Below are positions 35,123-44,700 of a stretch of DNA of 64,000 nt, one piece after another. Origin of the DNA: Terriglobus albidus (GTDB lineage: Bacteria > Acidobacteriota > Terriglobia > Terriglobales > Acidobacteriaceae); assembly GCF_008000815.1 (NCBI RefSeq), contig NZ_CP042806.1:6200001-6264000 (forward strand), given 5' to 3'. A program made the position numbers and the translations under genes. The notes beneath the pieces were generated by a model. That model made no database searches, was not told where the DNA came from, and saw nothing but the letters and a program-made list of their open reading frames with translations. Every line of letters starts with the position of its first letter. Position 1 is the first letter of the stretch.

Positions 35123-35227
35123 CTAAAGTTCGCCCGTATCGTCAGTGAAGCCCAAAGCCACGAGACAAGGAGCAACAAGAATCACGAGAAAGAGAAGGGC
35201 GATGAAGACATCGTGCATGGTGAACAT
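35123..35227 (-). CDS. Putative small membrane protein (34 aa)
   Basis: An ATG at 35227 opens a 34-codon frame ending at TAG (35123-35125). The protein begins MFTMHDVFIALLFLV and contains one hydrophobic helix (about residues 7-26) with a short acidic tail ending DDTGEL. A second in-frame ATG (35218) gives MHDVFIAL. It lies in the 423-bp gap between the MerR-TPR gene and tRNA-Thr, where no other gene is visible. The ribosome site is weak, so this is a candidate only. Confidence 0.45.
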   Translation of the reverse strand: MFTMHDVFIALLFLVILVAPCLVALGFTDDTGEL

Positions 35228-35439
35228 TACCGGATCATCGGCGAATCACAGTGGAGCGTGAACGGTGTTTGTTTTTAGGGCGTACCTGGACAGAACGGGT
35301 AGAAAAGCAGATCGATGGCTCTATGGACCCGGATTTCACTCAAAATTCTGGTTGAATCCTCTTGAAACGAACAAAAGGATTGCTGAGCAGTGATCTTTGA
35401 TTGTCGAGGTGTTGTCGCAGGACGCGGAGTGGAAGTGAC

Positions 35440-35515
35440 TGGAGCCGACGGCCGGACTTGAACCGGCGACCTGCTGATTACGAATCAGCTGCTCTACCAA
35501 CTGAGCTACGTCGGC
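35440..35515 (-). tRNA. tRNA-Thr (anticodon CGU)
   Basis: On the minus strand the sequence folds as a canonical 76-nt tRNA. The acceptor is GCCGACG/CGTCGGC, the D arm GCTC..GAGC, the anticodon arm GCTGA-TTCGTAA-TCAGC with anticodon CGT (codon ACG, threonine), and the T arm GCCGG-TTCAAGT-CCGGC. The discriminator is U and the 3' CCA is encoded. The apparent reverse-strand protein frame across it is the usual tRNA artefact. Confidence 0.97.
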
Positions 35516-35860
35516 GGACTCCTCAGTGATTTTATCGGGGATTGACGCTGCACGCAAAGCCAGCGGAAATGAAAAGGAAGAAGCCGCCCGGCAACAGGGC
35601 GGCCTCTTCGTAGGGAGAATAGTTCCAACGGAGGCAAAGCCATCAGAACTTTCTGGCGAAATACTATGGTTCGCCCAAACGGGGTGTCAAGGCAATTTCT
35701 GGCCGTCCACAAACCGCTTATTATCAATGAGATAAAGAGTGACCAAACAGTAACCTGAGCCAAAATCCATTCGCCCTTTGTTCTCCTCAGGAAGGGTAAC
35801 CTTTTCCGGCAAACCTGCCTGAATTCAGCCCGTTAGATATTTTGCTGCACCAGAAACGAG
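35516..35860. other. Gene-free gap upstream of tRNA-Thr
   Basis: One clear hairpin (GCCGCCC 35583-35589 / GGGCGGC 35597-35603, flanked by GAAG/CTTC) is present. Further right the DNA is AT-richer with no supported gene. The tRNA promoter should lie just right of 35515, but I see no convincing hexamers. Confidence 0.4.
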
Positions 35861-36997
35861 TCAGTTTTGCCGAGGCGGGGGTGGAGCGTCCTGACGCAGA
35901 TCCTGGCGCAGATCAAGGTGAATGAACTCGGCATCATGCATCGATGAGGCAGGTTTCCCCTGCAACACGCGAATCAACGCACGGCCTCCACCGAAGAATG
36001 CACCCAGCACCAATGCAGCAAGACCCATGGCAAAGACACCAAGGATGATGTTGACCAACAGACGTGCTGCCTTGCTGGCTTCACTGATGTAGCCCTCTGG
36101 TTTGTTCCAGGTGACGTTGGTCTCATAGTGCACCTGGTCAAGAAGCTTGTTGGCCTCTTCCGCGGTGAACTGACCATAGGTGATCGCAACAATAGGACCA
36201 GCTCGCCGAACTGCGATGGAGTCTGTTGTCGCTCCTGCAGGCAGATGATCGAGCAGATCTTTCAGCAGCGCACGCGAGCGATCGCCGGCAATCGTCGGCG
36301 TGGGATAGTAGATCGCAACGAAGGTGCCGTGGGGATATTGCCCCGTGGCGATCTCAGGCGACTTAGAGAAATCTACGAGGGATGGATTCAACTGCCCGCC
36401 ATCGTGCTGATAGGTCGCGGGACCAACGGCGTACTTCACGCTCTCCGCACGAAGACCTGACTTCGGCAGATACGAGAGCAGTCCCGGAGCGCGGCCGGCG
36501 GCGCCGCCAAGCTTCGGCAGGCCATTGGTCAATGTCTCCAATGCTTTGTAGTCAGGCTGCGTTTGGAACGATGCGGAGACCAGCGTTGGTCCGCTCCAGA
36601 AGAGCACCTCGTTTCCCTTCACATCAGCCTCATTGCCGATCTTTGCCGGAGCGGCGTGTGTGCCCGCCTGCCGCAGCGAAGCGAAGGCCGCATAAGCGCC
36701 GGTTGCATCCATATACTGCGTCGCGACGATCGAGAGCTGATTGTTTCCGGAAGTGTAAACGCCGGCCTGCGACCGCTTTACACCCAGCTCTTTGTTGATG
36801 ACGTCGTTGAGGCCTGTATCGGTGACAGCGGGCTTCTGATCGCTGAGGGTCCAAGTGCCAAGCGACTGCGGGAGTAGCGGCGCCGGAGGAAGCTGCACTG
36901 TGGTCGACGGCGTTTTCCCCTGCGCCGGCTGCTGGGCAGACACACCTGTCCCCAGAGCAACACTGAGAAGAATCGCGGAGAAGCAACGCCTGATCAC
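35861..36997 (-). CDS. Secreted/membrane-anchored protein resembling DUF6599
   Basis: From a GTG at 36997 the product is 378 residues beginning with a signal peptide (RRCFSAILLSVALGTGVSAQ). An ATG 51 bp upstream would give a longer, less signal-like N-terminus. The body contains LLPQSLGTWTLSDQKPAVTD and LSIVATQYMDATGAYAAFAS, resembling DUF6599 proteins common in Acidobacteria. A single membrane helix near the C-terminus (IILGVFAMGLAALVLGAFFG) precedes a charged tail. The function is unknown. Possibly periplasmic with a C-terminal anchor. Confidence 0.62.
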   Translation of the reverse strand: MIRRCFSAILLSVALGTGVSAQQPAQGKTPSTTVQLPPAPLLPQSLGTWTLSDQKPAVTDTGLNDVINKELGVKRSQAGVYTSGNNQLSIVATQYMDATGAYAAFASLRQAGTHAAPAKIGNEADVKGNEVLFWSGPTLVSASFQTQPDYKALETLTNGLPKLGGAAGRAPGLLSYLPKSGLRAESVKYAVGPATYQHDGGQLNPSLVDFSKSPEIATGQYPHGTFVAIYYPTPTIAGDRSRALLKDLLDHLPAGATTDSIAVRRAGPIVAITYGQFTAEEANKLLDQVHYETNVTWNKPEGYISEASKAARLLVNIILGVFAMGLAALVLGAFFGGGRALIRVLQGKPASSMHDAEFIHLDLRQDLRQDAPPPPRQN

Positions 36998-37210
36998 AAT
37001 TGTGAGACTACCACTCGACCGCCAATGGAAGCACGCCGCATCCTGCATGAAGAGATAGACAACGGCGGGGTTGATTTAGTTCCCGAGACGGCTATGGCGC
37101 AGAGCGCCTGATGTGTATAACTCAGGTATCCGTTCCATCTTTATGAAGCGGCGCGGCTTCCCGGTAGCCGCACGTGTCTGGCAGTTCAACTCTGTTCGAA
37201 GGAGTGTGCT

Positions 37211-38722
37211 GTGACGAGTTCCCGTATTCTGTCTCTTCTTGCACTTACCTGCAGTATGGTCTCTACCCTGGCGGCGCAGCAGTCAGAGTTCGACAAGGTT
37301 CGCACGTACGCTAACGCACATCGCCACGAGATTGTCGCAGAGTATCTCAAGCTGCTGTCGCTCCCGAATATTCATGGAGACGCGAAGGCGCTGCAGGCGA
37401 ATGCCGATCTGCTGGCCGCGATGATGAAGAAGCGCGGTCTGGATACAGAGATATGGCCGACGAGCAGTGGGGTTCCGATGGTTTTTGGAGAGAAGCGAGT
37501 TCCGGGAGCCAAACGGACGATCCTCTTCTATATCCACTACGACGGCCAACCGGTGGATGTAAAACGGTGGGCGCAACCGGATCCATTTGTCCCCGTCGTG
37601 CGGACCGACGGCATCGAAGCCGGTGGCGAGCTGGTGACCGATCTGTCGAGCGCAACCTTTCCAGATGCATGGCGGATCTATGCACGCGCTGCGGGAGATG
37701 ACAAAGCTCCGATCGAGGCGATGCTCTGCGCTCTGGACGCGATTGGATCCACACAGAAGGAGAACGTAAAGATCTTCCTCGATGGCGAAGAGGAAGGCGG
37801 CGGCAAAGGTCTGGCCGAAGTGATTCAGAAGTATCCGGAGAAGCTTCGCTCCGATCTCCTGGTCATACTCGATGGGCCGCAGCATCCTAGCGGGCCGACC
37901 ATCTATTACGGCGCGCGTGGCGGAGCCAGCGTCAACGTAACCGTCTACACCGCCAAACAGGGGATGCACAGCGGCAACTACGGCAACTGGATGCCAGACG
38001 CCAATGTGCGCCTGGCGCAACTGATCGCATCGATGGTGGACAGCACGGGCAAGGTCGTCATCCCCGGTTTCTACAGCGATGTGCTTCCCTTCTCTACCGA
38101 GGCGAAGGCAATGATCGACGCGGTACCCGACCAGAGCGCGCAGATGCAGCGCGACTTCGGCGTCGGATCGCTGGACGGGGCGGCGCATTCGCTGCAGGAG
38201 GGTCTTAACCTTCCCGCGTTCAGCGTGCACACGATGAAAGGCGGCGAGGTCGGTGGTGTGATTGCCGCCAACGCGACCGCAGAGATCGCGATGCGGCTGG
38301 TGAAAGAGAACCGTCCTCAGGTGATGGCGGAACGGGTCATCGACTTCATCCGCGCGCAGGGCTACTACATCGTCGACAAGGATCCGGATGTGGCAATGCT
38401 TGCGTCGCATGCGAAGGTGGCCAAGGTGACCTCGCGGGCTCTCACTGCCACGAGCGGCGGAGCGTGGAGAACAGACCCGAACGATCCTCAGGCAGTATTC
38501 GCAACCAACGCGCTGAAAGCTGTCTGGGGAGACAAGGTCGTGCGCATTCGCACGCTGGGCGGCAGCGTGCCGGCTTCACCATTTATCGATGCGTTTCATG
38601 TGCCGACCGTGGGGGTATCGATTGCGAACTATGACGATAACCAGCACACGGATAACGAGAATATCCGGTTGGGGAATCTATTTGACGGCATGACGACGCT
38701 GGCGAGTTTGATGCTGCAGTAG
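37211..38722 (+). CDS. M20-family metallopeptidase, exported
   Basis: This 503-residue protein starts at a GTG after GGAG and has a signal peptide ending TLAAQQ. M20 signatures are ILFYIHYDGQPVDVKRW (first metal His), FLDGEEEGGGKGLAE (catalytic Glu and metal Glu) and the dimerisation domain entry GGASVNVTVYTAKQGMHSGN. The C-terminal GGSVPASPFIDAFHVPTVGV follows. It probably cleaves dipeptides or acyl-amino acids using two zinc ions in the periplasm. It is convergent with the glycosidase gene, with a three-hairpin repeat between. Confidence 0.9.
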   Translation: MTSSRILSLLALTCSMVSTLAAQQSEFDKVRTYANAHRHEIVAEYLKLLSLPNIHGDAKALQANADLLAAMMKKRGLDTEIWPTSSGVPMVFGEKRVPGAKRTILFYIHYDGQPVDVKRWAQPDPFVPVVRTDGIEAGGELVTDLSSATFPDAWRIYARAAGDDKAPIEAMLCALDAIGSTQKENVKIFLDGEEEGGGKGLAEVIQKYPEKLRSDLLVILDGPQHPSGPTIYYGARGGASVNVTVYTAKQGMHSGNYGNWMPDANVRLAQLIASMVDSTGKVVIPGFYSDVLPFSTEAKAMIDAVPDQSAQMQRDFGVGSLDGAAHSLQEGLNLPAFSVHTMKGGEVGGVIAANATAEIAMRLVKENRPQVMAERVIDFIRAQGYYIVDKDPDVAMLASHAKVAKVTSRALTATSGGAWRTDPNDPQAVFATNALKAVWGDKVVRIRTLGGSVPASPFIDAFHVPTVGVSIANYDDNQHTDNENIRLGNLFDGMTTLASLMLQ

Positions 38723-38730
38723 CCAGAATA

Positions 38731-38886
38731 GGTGGGAGCCGCGGGCTTCAGCCCGCGGTTTTTCATGTCTTATAAGAAATGGGCTTTAGCCCTGGGCCTT
38801 CGTCCTGACAGAGATGAAATGCCCAGGGCTAAAGCCCATCATTTTAGGGGCTCATATCAGCGGGCTGAAGCCCGCTGCTCCCACCT
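38731..38886. repeat. Three-hairpin 156-bp repeat, copy 1
   Basis: The ends GGTGGGAGC and GCTCCCACC are inverted. Inside are three hairpins: CCGCGGGCTTCAGCCCGCGG; AAATGGGCTTTAGCCC paired with GGGCTAAAGCCCAT; and AGCGGGCTGAAGCCCGCT. A second copy with covarying arms lies at 57135-57292. The copies sit between genes and encode nothing. Confidence 0.7.
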
Positions 38887-38919
38887 GGTTCGAGCTGCGC
38901 TCGAATACATAGGTCCCTG

Positions 38920-41481
38920 TTACCAGGTCAGAGTGACGGTTTTGGACATGTACTTCGGCGAGGACTGTGGCGTTCCTTCGAAAGAAAGCCGCAATATATC
39001 GTCATGAAGTTCCCCGCCGGTGGCGTGCAACACAAGTTTCCGCTTGGTGTTCGTCCGCACCCTTAATTGTTGTGACGTTCCTGCGGGCGCTTCCAGGGTG
39101 AGCGTCAGACGACGATCCGTCAGCTGTTGATCGACGACTTTGAGCCCTGAGGTCTCTTCTCCCTCCCGCGGTTGCGCAAGCGGGAGAGCCACCTCAACCG
39201 CCGGTAACGGCAGGCGAAGTACATGATGCGTCGATGGCTTCTGCGGAGCTGCGGGCGCTTCAGAATCCGCAGCCAGCGTGAGTGTCGTCGGCTTTTCCGA
39301 AGTAGCCTCCACTTCCAGTGATCCGTCGACGCGCCGCATGGTGACCGTGTAGAAGTCATCGCCAACGCGAACGTTCTTCAATGTGGCTTCGTTCCAATCC
39401 GCCGGCAGTTGGGGGTGGGCATACAGAGCATGCCGCTGTGCATCCGCTTCAATTCCAAAGAGCCCACGGATGGCAGGCGAGAGCACCATCGCCGACGACC
39501 ACAACTGGTGCGAACTGCTGCGCCCCAGCGGCTGATAGAACTTGCCTGACAAGACCTCAGTAACGAAGCCGGGATCCTGCAGCCAGGTAAGCTGCATGTT
39601 CTGACGCAGATGTTCAATCGCCGAAAGACTGTGTCCGGAGCGGAACTCCGCCATACTGACCCAGCCGGTGTAGAGCGGCCACACTGAGCCGTGGTGATAA
39701 CTGATGGGATCGTAGATCGCCGCTGAACTCGCCACCGAACGCGTTCCCCAGTCCGTGCTGAACTGCGAGCCTGCCCACGCAGCAAACATCGGATTTGCAT
39801 CCGGCAAACTCAGATGTCCGTTCCACCATGCGACGCTGGAGAAGATCGACGGCACATGTTCATACGCTCCATCGGTATCGCGGCTGAAGGCATACATGCC
39901 GTCGCTGCCGCGGAACTCCTTGAGGAGCGTTGCAATCGACTTTGCCGTACTGACTGCGGACGCAGAGGCTTCCGCATCCTTCATCAGCGTTGCCAGCCGC
40001 GACATGGCTTCACTGCTCTGCTGATCGAGAGCGACCAGGTAGACCTCCTGATGCGGCAGCTTCGGCAGCCACTCTTCCACCCAGCCCGTACCCTGCGAGT
40101 TATCGAAGGCGCCCGCGGTGGTGTGAGCGCGGGTAAATGCATAGGCCCGCTTCACGTTGTCCCAGTGCGTCCGCAGGAACGCAATATCACCCGTAGCGCG
40201 GACATAGTCTTCCATCTGCATGACGAACAGAGGCGTCGCATCGGCGGAGGCATAGAGATACGGCAGCTTTGTCCACTCCACCGCTTCGGCTGTCTGCGAA
40301 TACTCATGCATCATCTTGCCGTCTTCGCGCTGATGCGAGATAAGGAACTCAAGCGCCTGGCGGCTGAGAGTGAAGTCGCCATAACTATTCACCGCATAGA
40401 GCGTCCACAACGTGTCGCGGCCGAAGAACCAGCCGAAGCCTGGGCGTGCTGAATCACCCGAGGTATACCATCCGCCGGCGAGACCTGCGCCATCGCTGCG
40501 CGTAATCTTCGATTGCTCGATTGCCACCTCGGCCCACTGCAGAGCTTCATCAAATTTCTTGTCGGGCGTGTGAGCGGTCAGACGCTGATCGAAGAAATGA
40601 GCGAAGTAGTCTGCCGTAGATCGATAGAGGTCCTGAACGTGATCGCCGGCGGCAAAGGTCTTTTCCAGCAGCGCGCGCCTGTCTTGCTGTGTGCCACTCG
40701 ACAGATCTGCGACAGAACATAGCAGCGGGAAAAAATGCGCATCGTCCTTTGCAGGATCGTAGGTAAAGGTAAAGGTCAGCGGTGTGGTTTGTGGACGCTC
40801 CTGATAAGGACGGATATCGCCATGTGTCGCCTGCGGCATGGCGATAGCGCCGAAGAAAGCGGGATTGTCCGTCTCCAGCAGATAGGCGCCGCCGGTGCCG
40901 GCGGGAATCCAGCTACCGTTCGGACGGCCGAAGTTCGGCGCGGGCCACTGGCGTTCCAGGCTTGGATCGAGTGAGAGCGTAATTGCCGCGGGGCGTGATG
41001 CGTGCACTTCGAAGAGCACCACCGCTGTCGCCTGGCCGGCGGGCTGTCCACGCGGGATGAACATGTGCTGCTTCACCGTAATCGCCGCATGCGAGTAAGT
41101 AATCGTCGTATGGTCGGGACGGACCTCGATCTCCGCGGCCTGGGCGTTCAGATCGATGAGTGCCGGATATCCCTCAAGCCGCGCCGAGAGCTTTGCGTTG
41201 TGAAAGATCTTCACGGGGAGCAGCCACAGCTCAAAGCTTCCATCCTGCTGGCCGAGAATGGCTCCGCGCTCTCCTGTTACAGAAAAGGGCTGATTGGGGC
41301 GGGCAGCACGAGGGATGACGAGTGGATTCGCATTCAGCGCAAACGCATCGGCGGCACGGAAGTCACGCTGCAGGTACGCGCGATCGAGCGGCAGTGATTG
41401 TGCGTGTGCACTCGGCATAGAGAGAAGCTGCAGTGCAGCAAGAACGGGCAGATGCAAAATGCGTGGCATGGCGGAACGCAT
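38920..41481 (-). CDS. Secreted six-hairpin glycoside hydrolase (debranching-enzyme-like)
   Basis: This 853-residue protein has a signal peptide (about 1-27, ending SAHAQ), an N-terminal beta-sandwich (about 30-280) and a central (alpha/alpha)6 barrel (about 290-680). Characteristic stretches are GFGWFFGRDTLWTLYAVNSY, HEYSQTAEAVEWTKLPYLYA, WVEEWLPKLPHQEVY and DPISYHHGSVWPLYTGW. The C-terminal beta region has appended repeats. It resembles amylo-alpha-1,6-glucosidase/GH63-like catalytic domains. The exact CAZy family and substrate are not assignable by eye. It lies downstream of the TonB receptor on the same strand. Confidence 0.75.
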   Translation of the reverse strand: MRSAMPRILHLPVLAALQLLSMPSAHAQSLPLDRAYLQRDFRAADAFALNANPLVIPRAARPNQPFSVTGERGAILGQQDGSFELWLLPVKIFHNAKLSARLEGYPALIDLNAQAAEIEVRPDHTTITYSHAAITVKQHMFIPRGQPAGQATAVVLFEVHASRPAAITLSLDPSLERQWPAPNFGRPNGSWIPAGTGGAYLLETDNPAFFGAIAMPQATHGDIRPYQERPQTTPLTFTFTYDPAKDDAHFFPLLCSVADLSSGTQQDRRALLEKTFAAGDHVQDLYRSTADYFAHFFDQRLTAHTPDKKFDEALQWAEVAIEQSKITRSDGAGLAGGWYTSGDSARPGFGWFFGRDTLWTLYAVNSYGDFTLSRQALEFLISHQREDGKMMHEYSQTAEAVEWTKLPYLYASADATPLFVMQMEDYVRATGDIAFLRTHWDNVKRAYAFTRAHTTAGAFDNSQGTGWVEEWLPKLPHQEVYLVALDQQSSEAMSRLATLMKDAEASASAVSTAKSIATLLKEFRGSDGMYAFSRDTDGAYEHVPSIFSSVAWWNGHLSLPDANPMFAAWAGSQFSTDWGTRSVASSAAIYDPISYHHGSVWPLYTGWVSMAEFRSGHSLSAIEHLRQNMQLTWLQDPGFVTEVLSGKFYQPLGRSSSHQLWSSAMVLSPAIRGLFGIEADAQRHALYAHPQLPADWNEATLKNVRVGDDFYTVTMRRVDGSLEVEATSEKPTTLTLAADSEAPAAPQKPSTHHVLRLPLPAVEVALPLAQPREGEETSGLKVVDQQLTDRRLTLTLEAPAGTSQQLRVRTNTKRKLVLHATGGELHDDILRLSFEGTPQSSPKYMSKTVTLTW

Positions 41482-41530
41482 GAGACCTCAGGTGCTGATG
41501 GGAGAGATTCTTGTGTTTTTCAGGAGACTT

Positions 41531-41642
41531 GAGCATTTTTCCTGTTGCTGGGTATCCCGGAATGGGCGCGCAGCGGCATTTTCATTGCGGAAAACGCCCA
41601 TAGATGCGGAAGCCCTACGCTACCCCTACAGGAAAAATGTTC
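41531..41642. mobile_element. MITE-like element, copy 3
   Basis: The 112-bp copy runs from GAGCATTTTTCCTG to CAGGAAAAATGTTC, in the same orientation as copy 1, with the internal GGCATTTTC..GAAAACGCC hairpin. A GAAAAGCAGGTCC..GGATGACA repeat fragment follows at 41661-41692. Confidence 0.65.
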
Positions 41643-41728
41643 TTGCCGTCCGAAGCGTTGAAAAGCAGGTCCTTCGCGATGCTCAGGATGACACCATTTT
41701 GATACGGACTTCCAAAACATTGCACTAG

Positions 41729-41770
41729 CAAGTGGGCGTGAAGACCGATACCGGTCTTCACGCCCACTTG
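41729..41770 (-). terminator. Long perfect hairpin after the TonB receptor gene
   Basis: A 19-bp perfect stem (41729-41747 / 41752-41770) with a 4-nt loop lies 5 bp beyond the receptor stop codon on the minus strand. The following minus-strand sequence reaches TTTT only after about 15 nt, so termination efficiency is uncertain. Position and stability still favour a terminator or an mRNA 3'-end stabiliser. Confidence 0.7.
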
Positions 41771-41775
41771 CATGG

Positions 41776-44700
41776 TTAGAACTGCAGACGTGCCGCGAAT
41801 TGCAGACGGCGCATCGTGCTGTTGGGTTCGAGGGAGGTGATGGTGCCGGCGGTCGACTGTGTTGAAGCGGAGCAGTCGACGCAGCGGCCGTAGGTTGCAG
41901 TGGGAATATCCAGAGCCACGTGGTTGAAGACGTTGAAGGCCTGGAACTGGAACTGGCCCTTTACACGCTCGGTGATCGGGAAGTCCTTGATGAGCGAGGC
42001 ATCCGCAAAGAAGTCGCGGGGCCCGACCATCGAGAGACGGCCGACGTTGCCAAACTGTCCGACCTGAGGACGGCTGAATGGACCGGAAACAGCTCCATTG
42101 GTTGCAAGCGCGGACACCGGCGTGAAGTAACGGCGGGAGTGACTGGACGTATCGAACGAACCAACCGACAGCGGAAAGGCCGAAGCGTTGCCGTTAGGAC
42201 GGCAGAGGCTGGTCGTTCCCGGACTGGCGAAGCCGGTGTCGAGGTCCTGATCGGACGCGCACTCTGCATAGGTGGGCGTGAACGGACGTCCGCTCTCCCA
42301 CGTGCTCTGTCCGGAGAGAGACCATCCGCCGATCACGTAATCGACCGGCTTGTTCACCTTGGAGAAGAGCATGCGGTTCTTGCCGAAGGGCAGCTCATAC
42401 ACGCCACTCAACACAAAGATGTGTTCGCGGTTGGTGTCGTTGCGGCCCCACGAGGCACGCTTGTACTGCGCAAAGGCGGCGTCGTTGGCATAGTTCATTG
42501 CCCTCGACCAGGTGTAGTTAGCGTTGAATGACAGACCATTCGACATATGCTGCGTCACCTTGGTCTGTAGTGCGTTGTAGATAGCGCGGCCGTTCGGCTG
42601 GGCGCTGGTCATACCGCTTGAGCAGCAGGTAACGACCTGTCCCTGATACACACCGGAGAACCGGTTGTAGTACGGACGGCGCAAGGTATTGCCGGCGGCA
42701 AGCTGTGCCGCCGAGGTTGGCAGACTTGGGCTGTTCAGATCGTAGCCATAGGTCTCACCGGGATAGACGCGATCGCCGATATTACCGACATAGGCGATCT
42801 CAGCCGTGGTTTTGCTGCCGAACTGCTGCTGGATAGCGACGTTGTACTGGAAGACCCGAGGCAGCGTGATGCGGTCGCCGCGGAACTGCTGCGCATACTT
42901 ATCCTGGAACGGAATGATGCCGTTCGTCGGAATGGTGAACGCCGTGGGCCGTGCCGGTGGTGCGGCCAGCGTAGAGGCATATTGATTGGCTGCGTAGTTA
43001 CCGGTGCGATCGGTATCTTCATTGCCCTGCACCGGCAGGTTGTGCGAGAGTACGCTGCCGAAGAGCGTTCCGAAGTAGCCGACCGTGTCATAGGTCATGC
43101 CCGCGCCGGCGCGGACGACGGTGTTGGGATGAAGCTGGTAAGCGATGCCGAGACGGCCTGCGACGTTGGTGTAATCCATGCGCTGGCCGCCGTTGGTGCC
43201 GATGCCGTTCGCACCCGCGACACGGATGCCGCCCGCCTCAAGCGAGGCAAAGCCGCCATGACCCACGCCATTGACCGCTTCGGGGAAGATGAGATCCCAG
43301 CGCACGCCGTAGTTCACGGTGAGCTTCGGCGTAACGCGCCAGTTGTCCTGCGCATAGAAAGCAAGACGTTTTTGATAGCTGTACTGATCGTTGATGAAGA
43401 CATCGAAGCGCTGGAAGCGCGCTGCATAGCCGACGAGGAACGAAGCGACATCACTGCCGCCGGATCCATTGAGACCCGTCGATGAGTTGTCGAAGAGGAA
43501 CTGGCCGCTGCGGTTGAAGTCGCTGGCGTTACGGACGTTCTTCGCGTAACGCAAATCGGCGCCGAAACGGATGGTGTGATTGCCGCGGGTCTTGGTCCAG
43601 TTATTCACAAGCTGGAAGACCTGCTCGCTCTGCAGCAGCGGGCAGTTGCAGCCCTGGTTTCCCAGGCCGCTGAAGCCGCCCTGGTTGAAGTTGAAGGTCG
43701 GGGCTCCGCCGGTATCAGCGGCAACATTCAGGTTGGGGATGCCTAGAGTATCTGCAGATACCTGGCCGGGATACTTGCTCTCGGCAACGTGATAGCTGAG
43801 AAAGCCGAAGCGTAGATCGGTTGCAAGCGAAGGTGAGAGCGCCCAGTCGAGACCGGCGGTCGCGCTCTGGTTCTGCGTGTTGGTGAGGCCGCTGGTGTTC
43901 TGCAGACCAAAGCCCTGTCCGCCGGCAGCGCCGAAGACCGGAACACCGGTCAGGCGGAAGAGAGCGTAATCATAGCGGCCGAAAAGATGCAGGTTCTGCG
44001 TCGCCTGATGATCCAGACGAACGTCCGCCTGGTCTCCATTGAGAACGCCGTTGCCGCTGGCGACGTAGTTGTTCGTCGCCGCCGTTCCGTTGGCGTTGGG
44101 GGCGGGGATAAGATGAAGCAGATTTACTGCCTGCGCGGAGAGAGCGCTTACCGGAATCTGTCCGGGCGTGCTGCTATACGGAGTCTTGGTGACAGGGTTA
44201 TAGAGCACCTGGCTGGTGTACTGCGAAAGGTTGCAATTTCCGCTCGACGCAAGGCAGGTGGAACGCAGCAGCGCCGTGGGCACGTTCTGTTGCAGCGTGC
44301 TGCCGAGCCGCTGACGCAGCCCCTGGTAGTCGAGGAAGAAAAATGCCTTGTCCTTAATAATGGGACCGCTGAGGGCTCCGCCGAACTGGCTGTAGAGCTC
44401 ACTGGGGATAAAGCGGTTGCTGACAGGATCGGCCTGGTACTGCGTGAATGGGTTGCGGGCGTAGAAGTAGTCGCTGTGGCGGAAGAAGAAGGCATCGCCG
44501 TGAAGGTCGTTGCCGCCCGACTTGGTAGTGACGTTGACGATGCCGCCGGCAGCGCCGCCGAACTCGGCATCGTAGTTCTGCGTAATGACCTTGGTCTCGG
44601 CAATGGAGTCGAGGGTGGGGTTAATCACGATGATTCCCAGGACGGGGTCACGGTTGTCGGTACCGTCGAGGATGAATCCCTGTTCGCCGTAGTTCGAGCC

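Noticed and set aside
35336-35557. 73-codon minus-strand frame (VAQLVEQLIRNQQVAG)
   Set aside because: This is the well-known false protein translated from a tRNA gene; the tRNA-Thr explains it.
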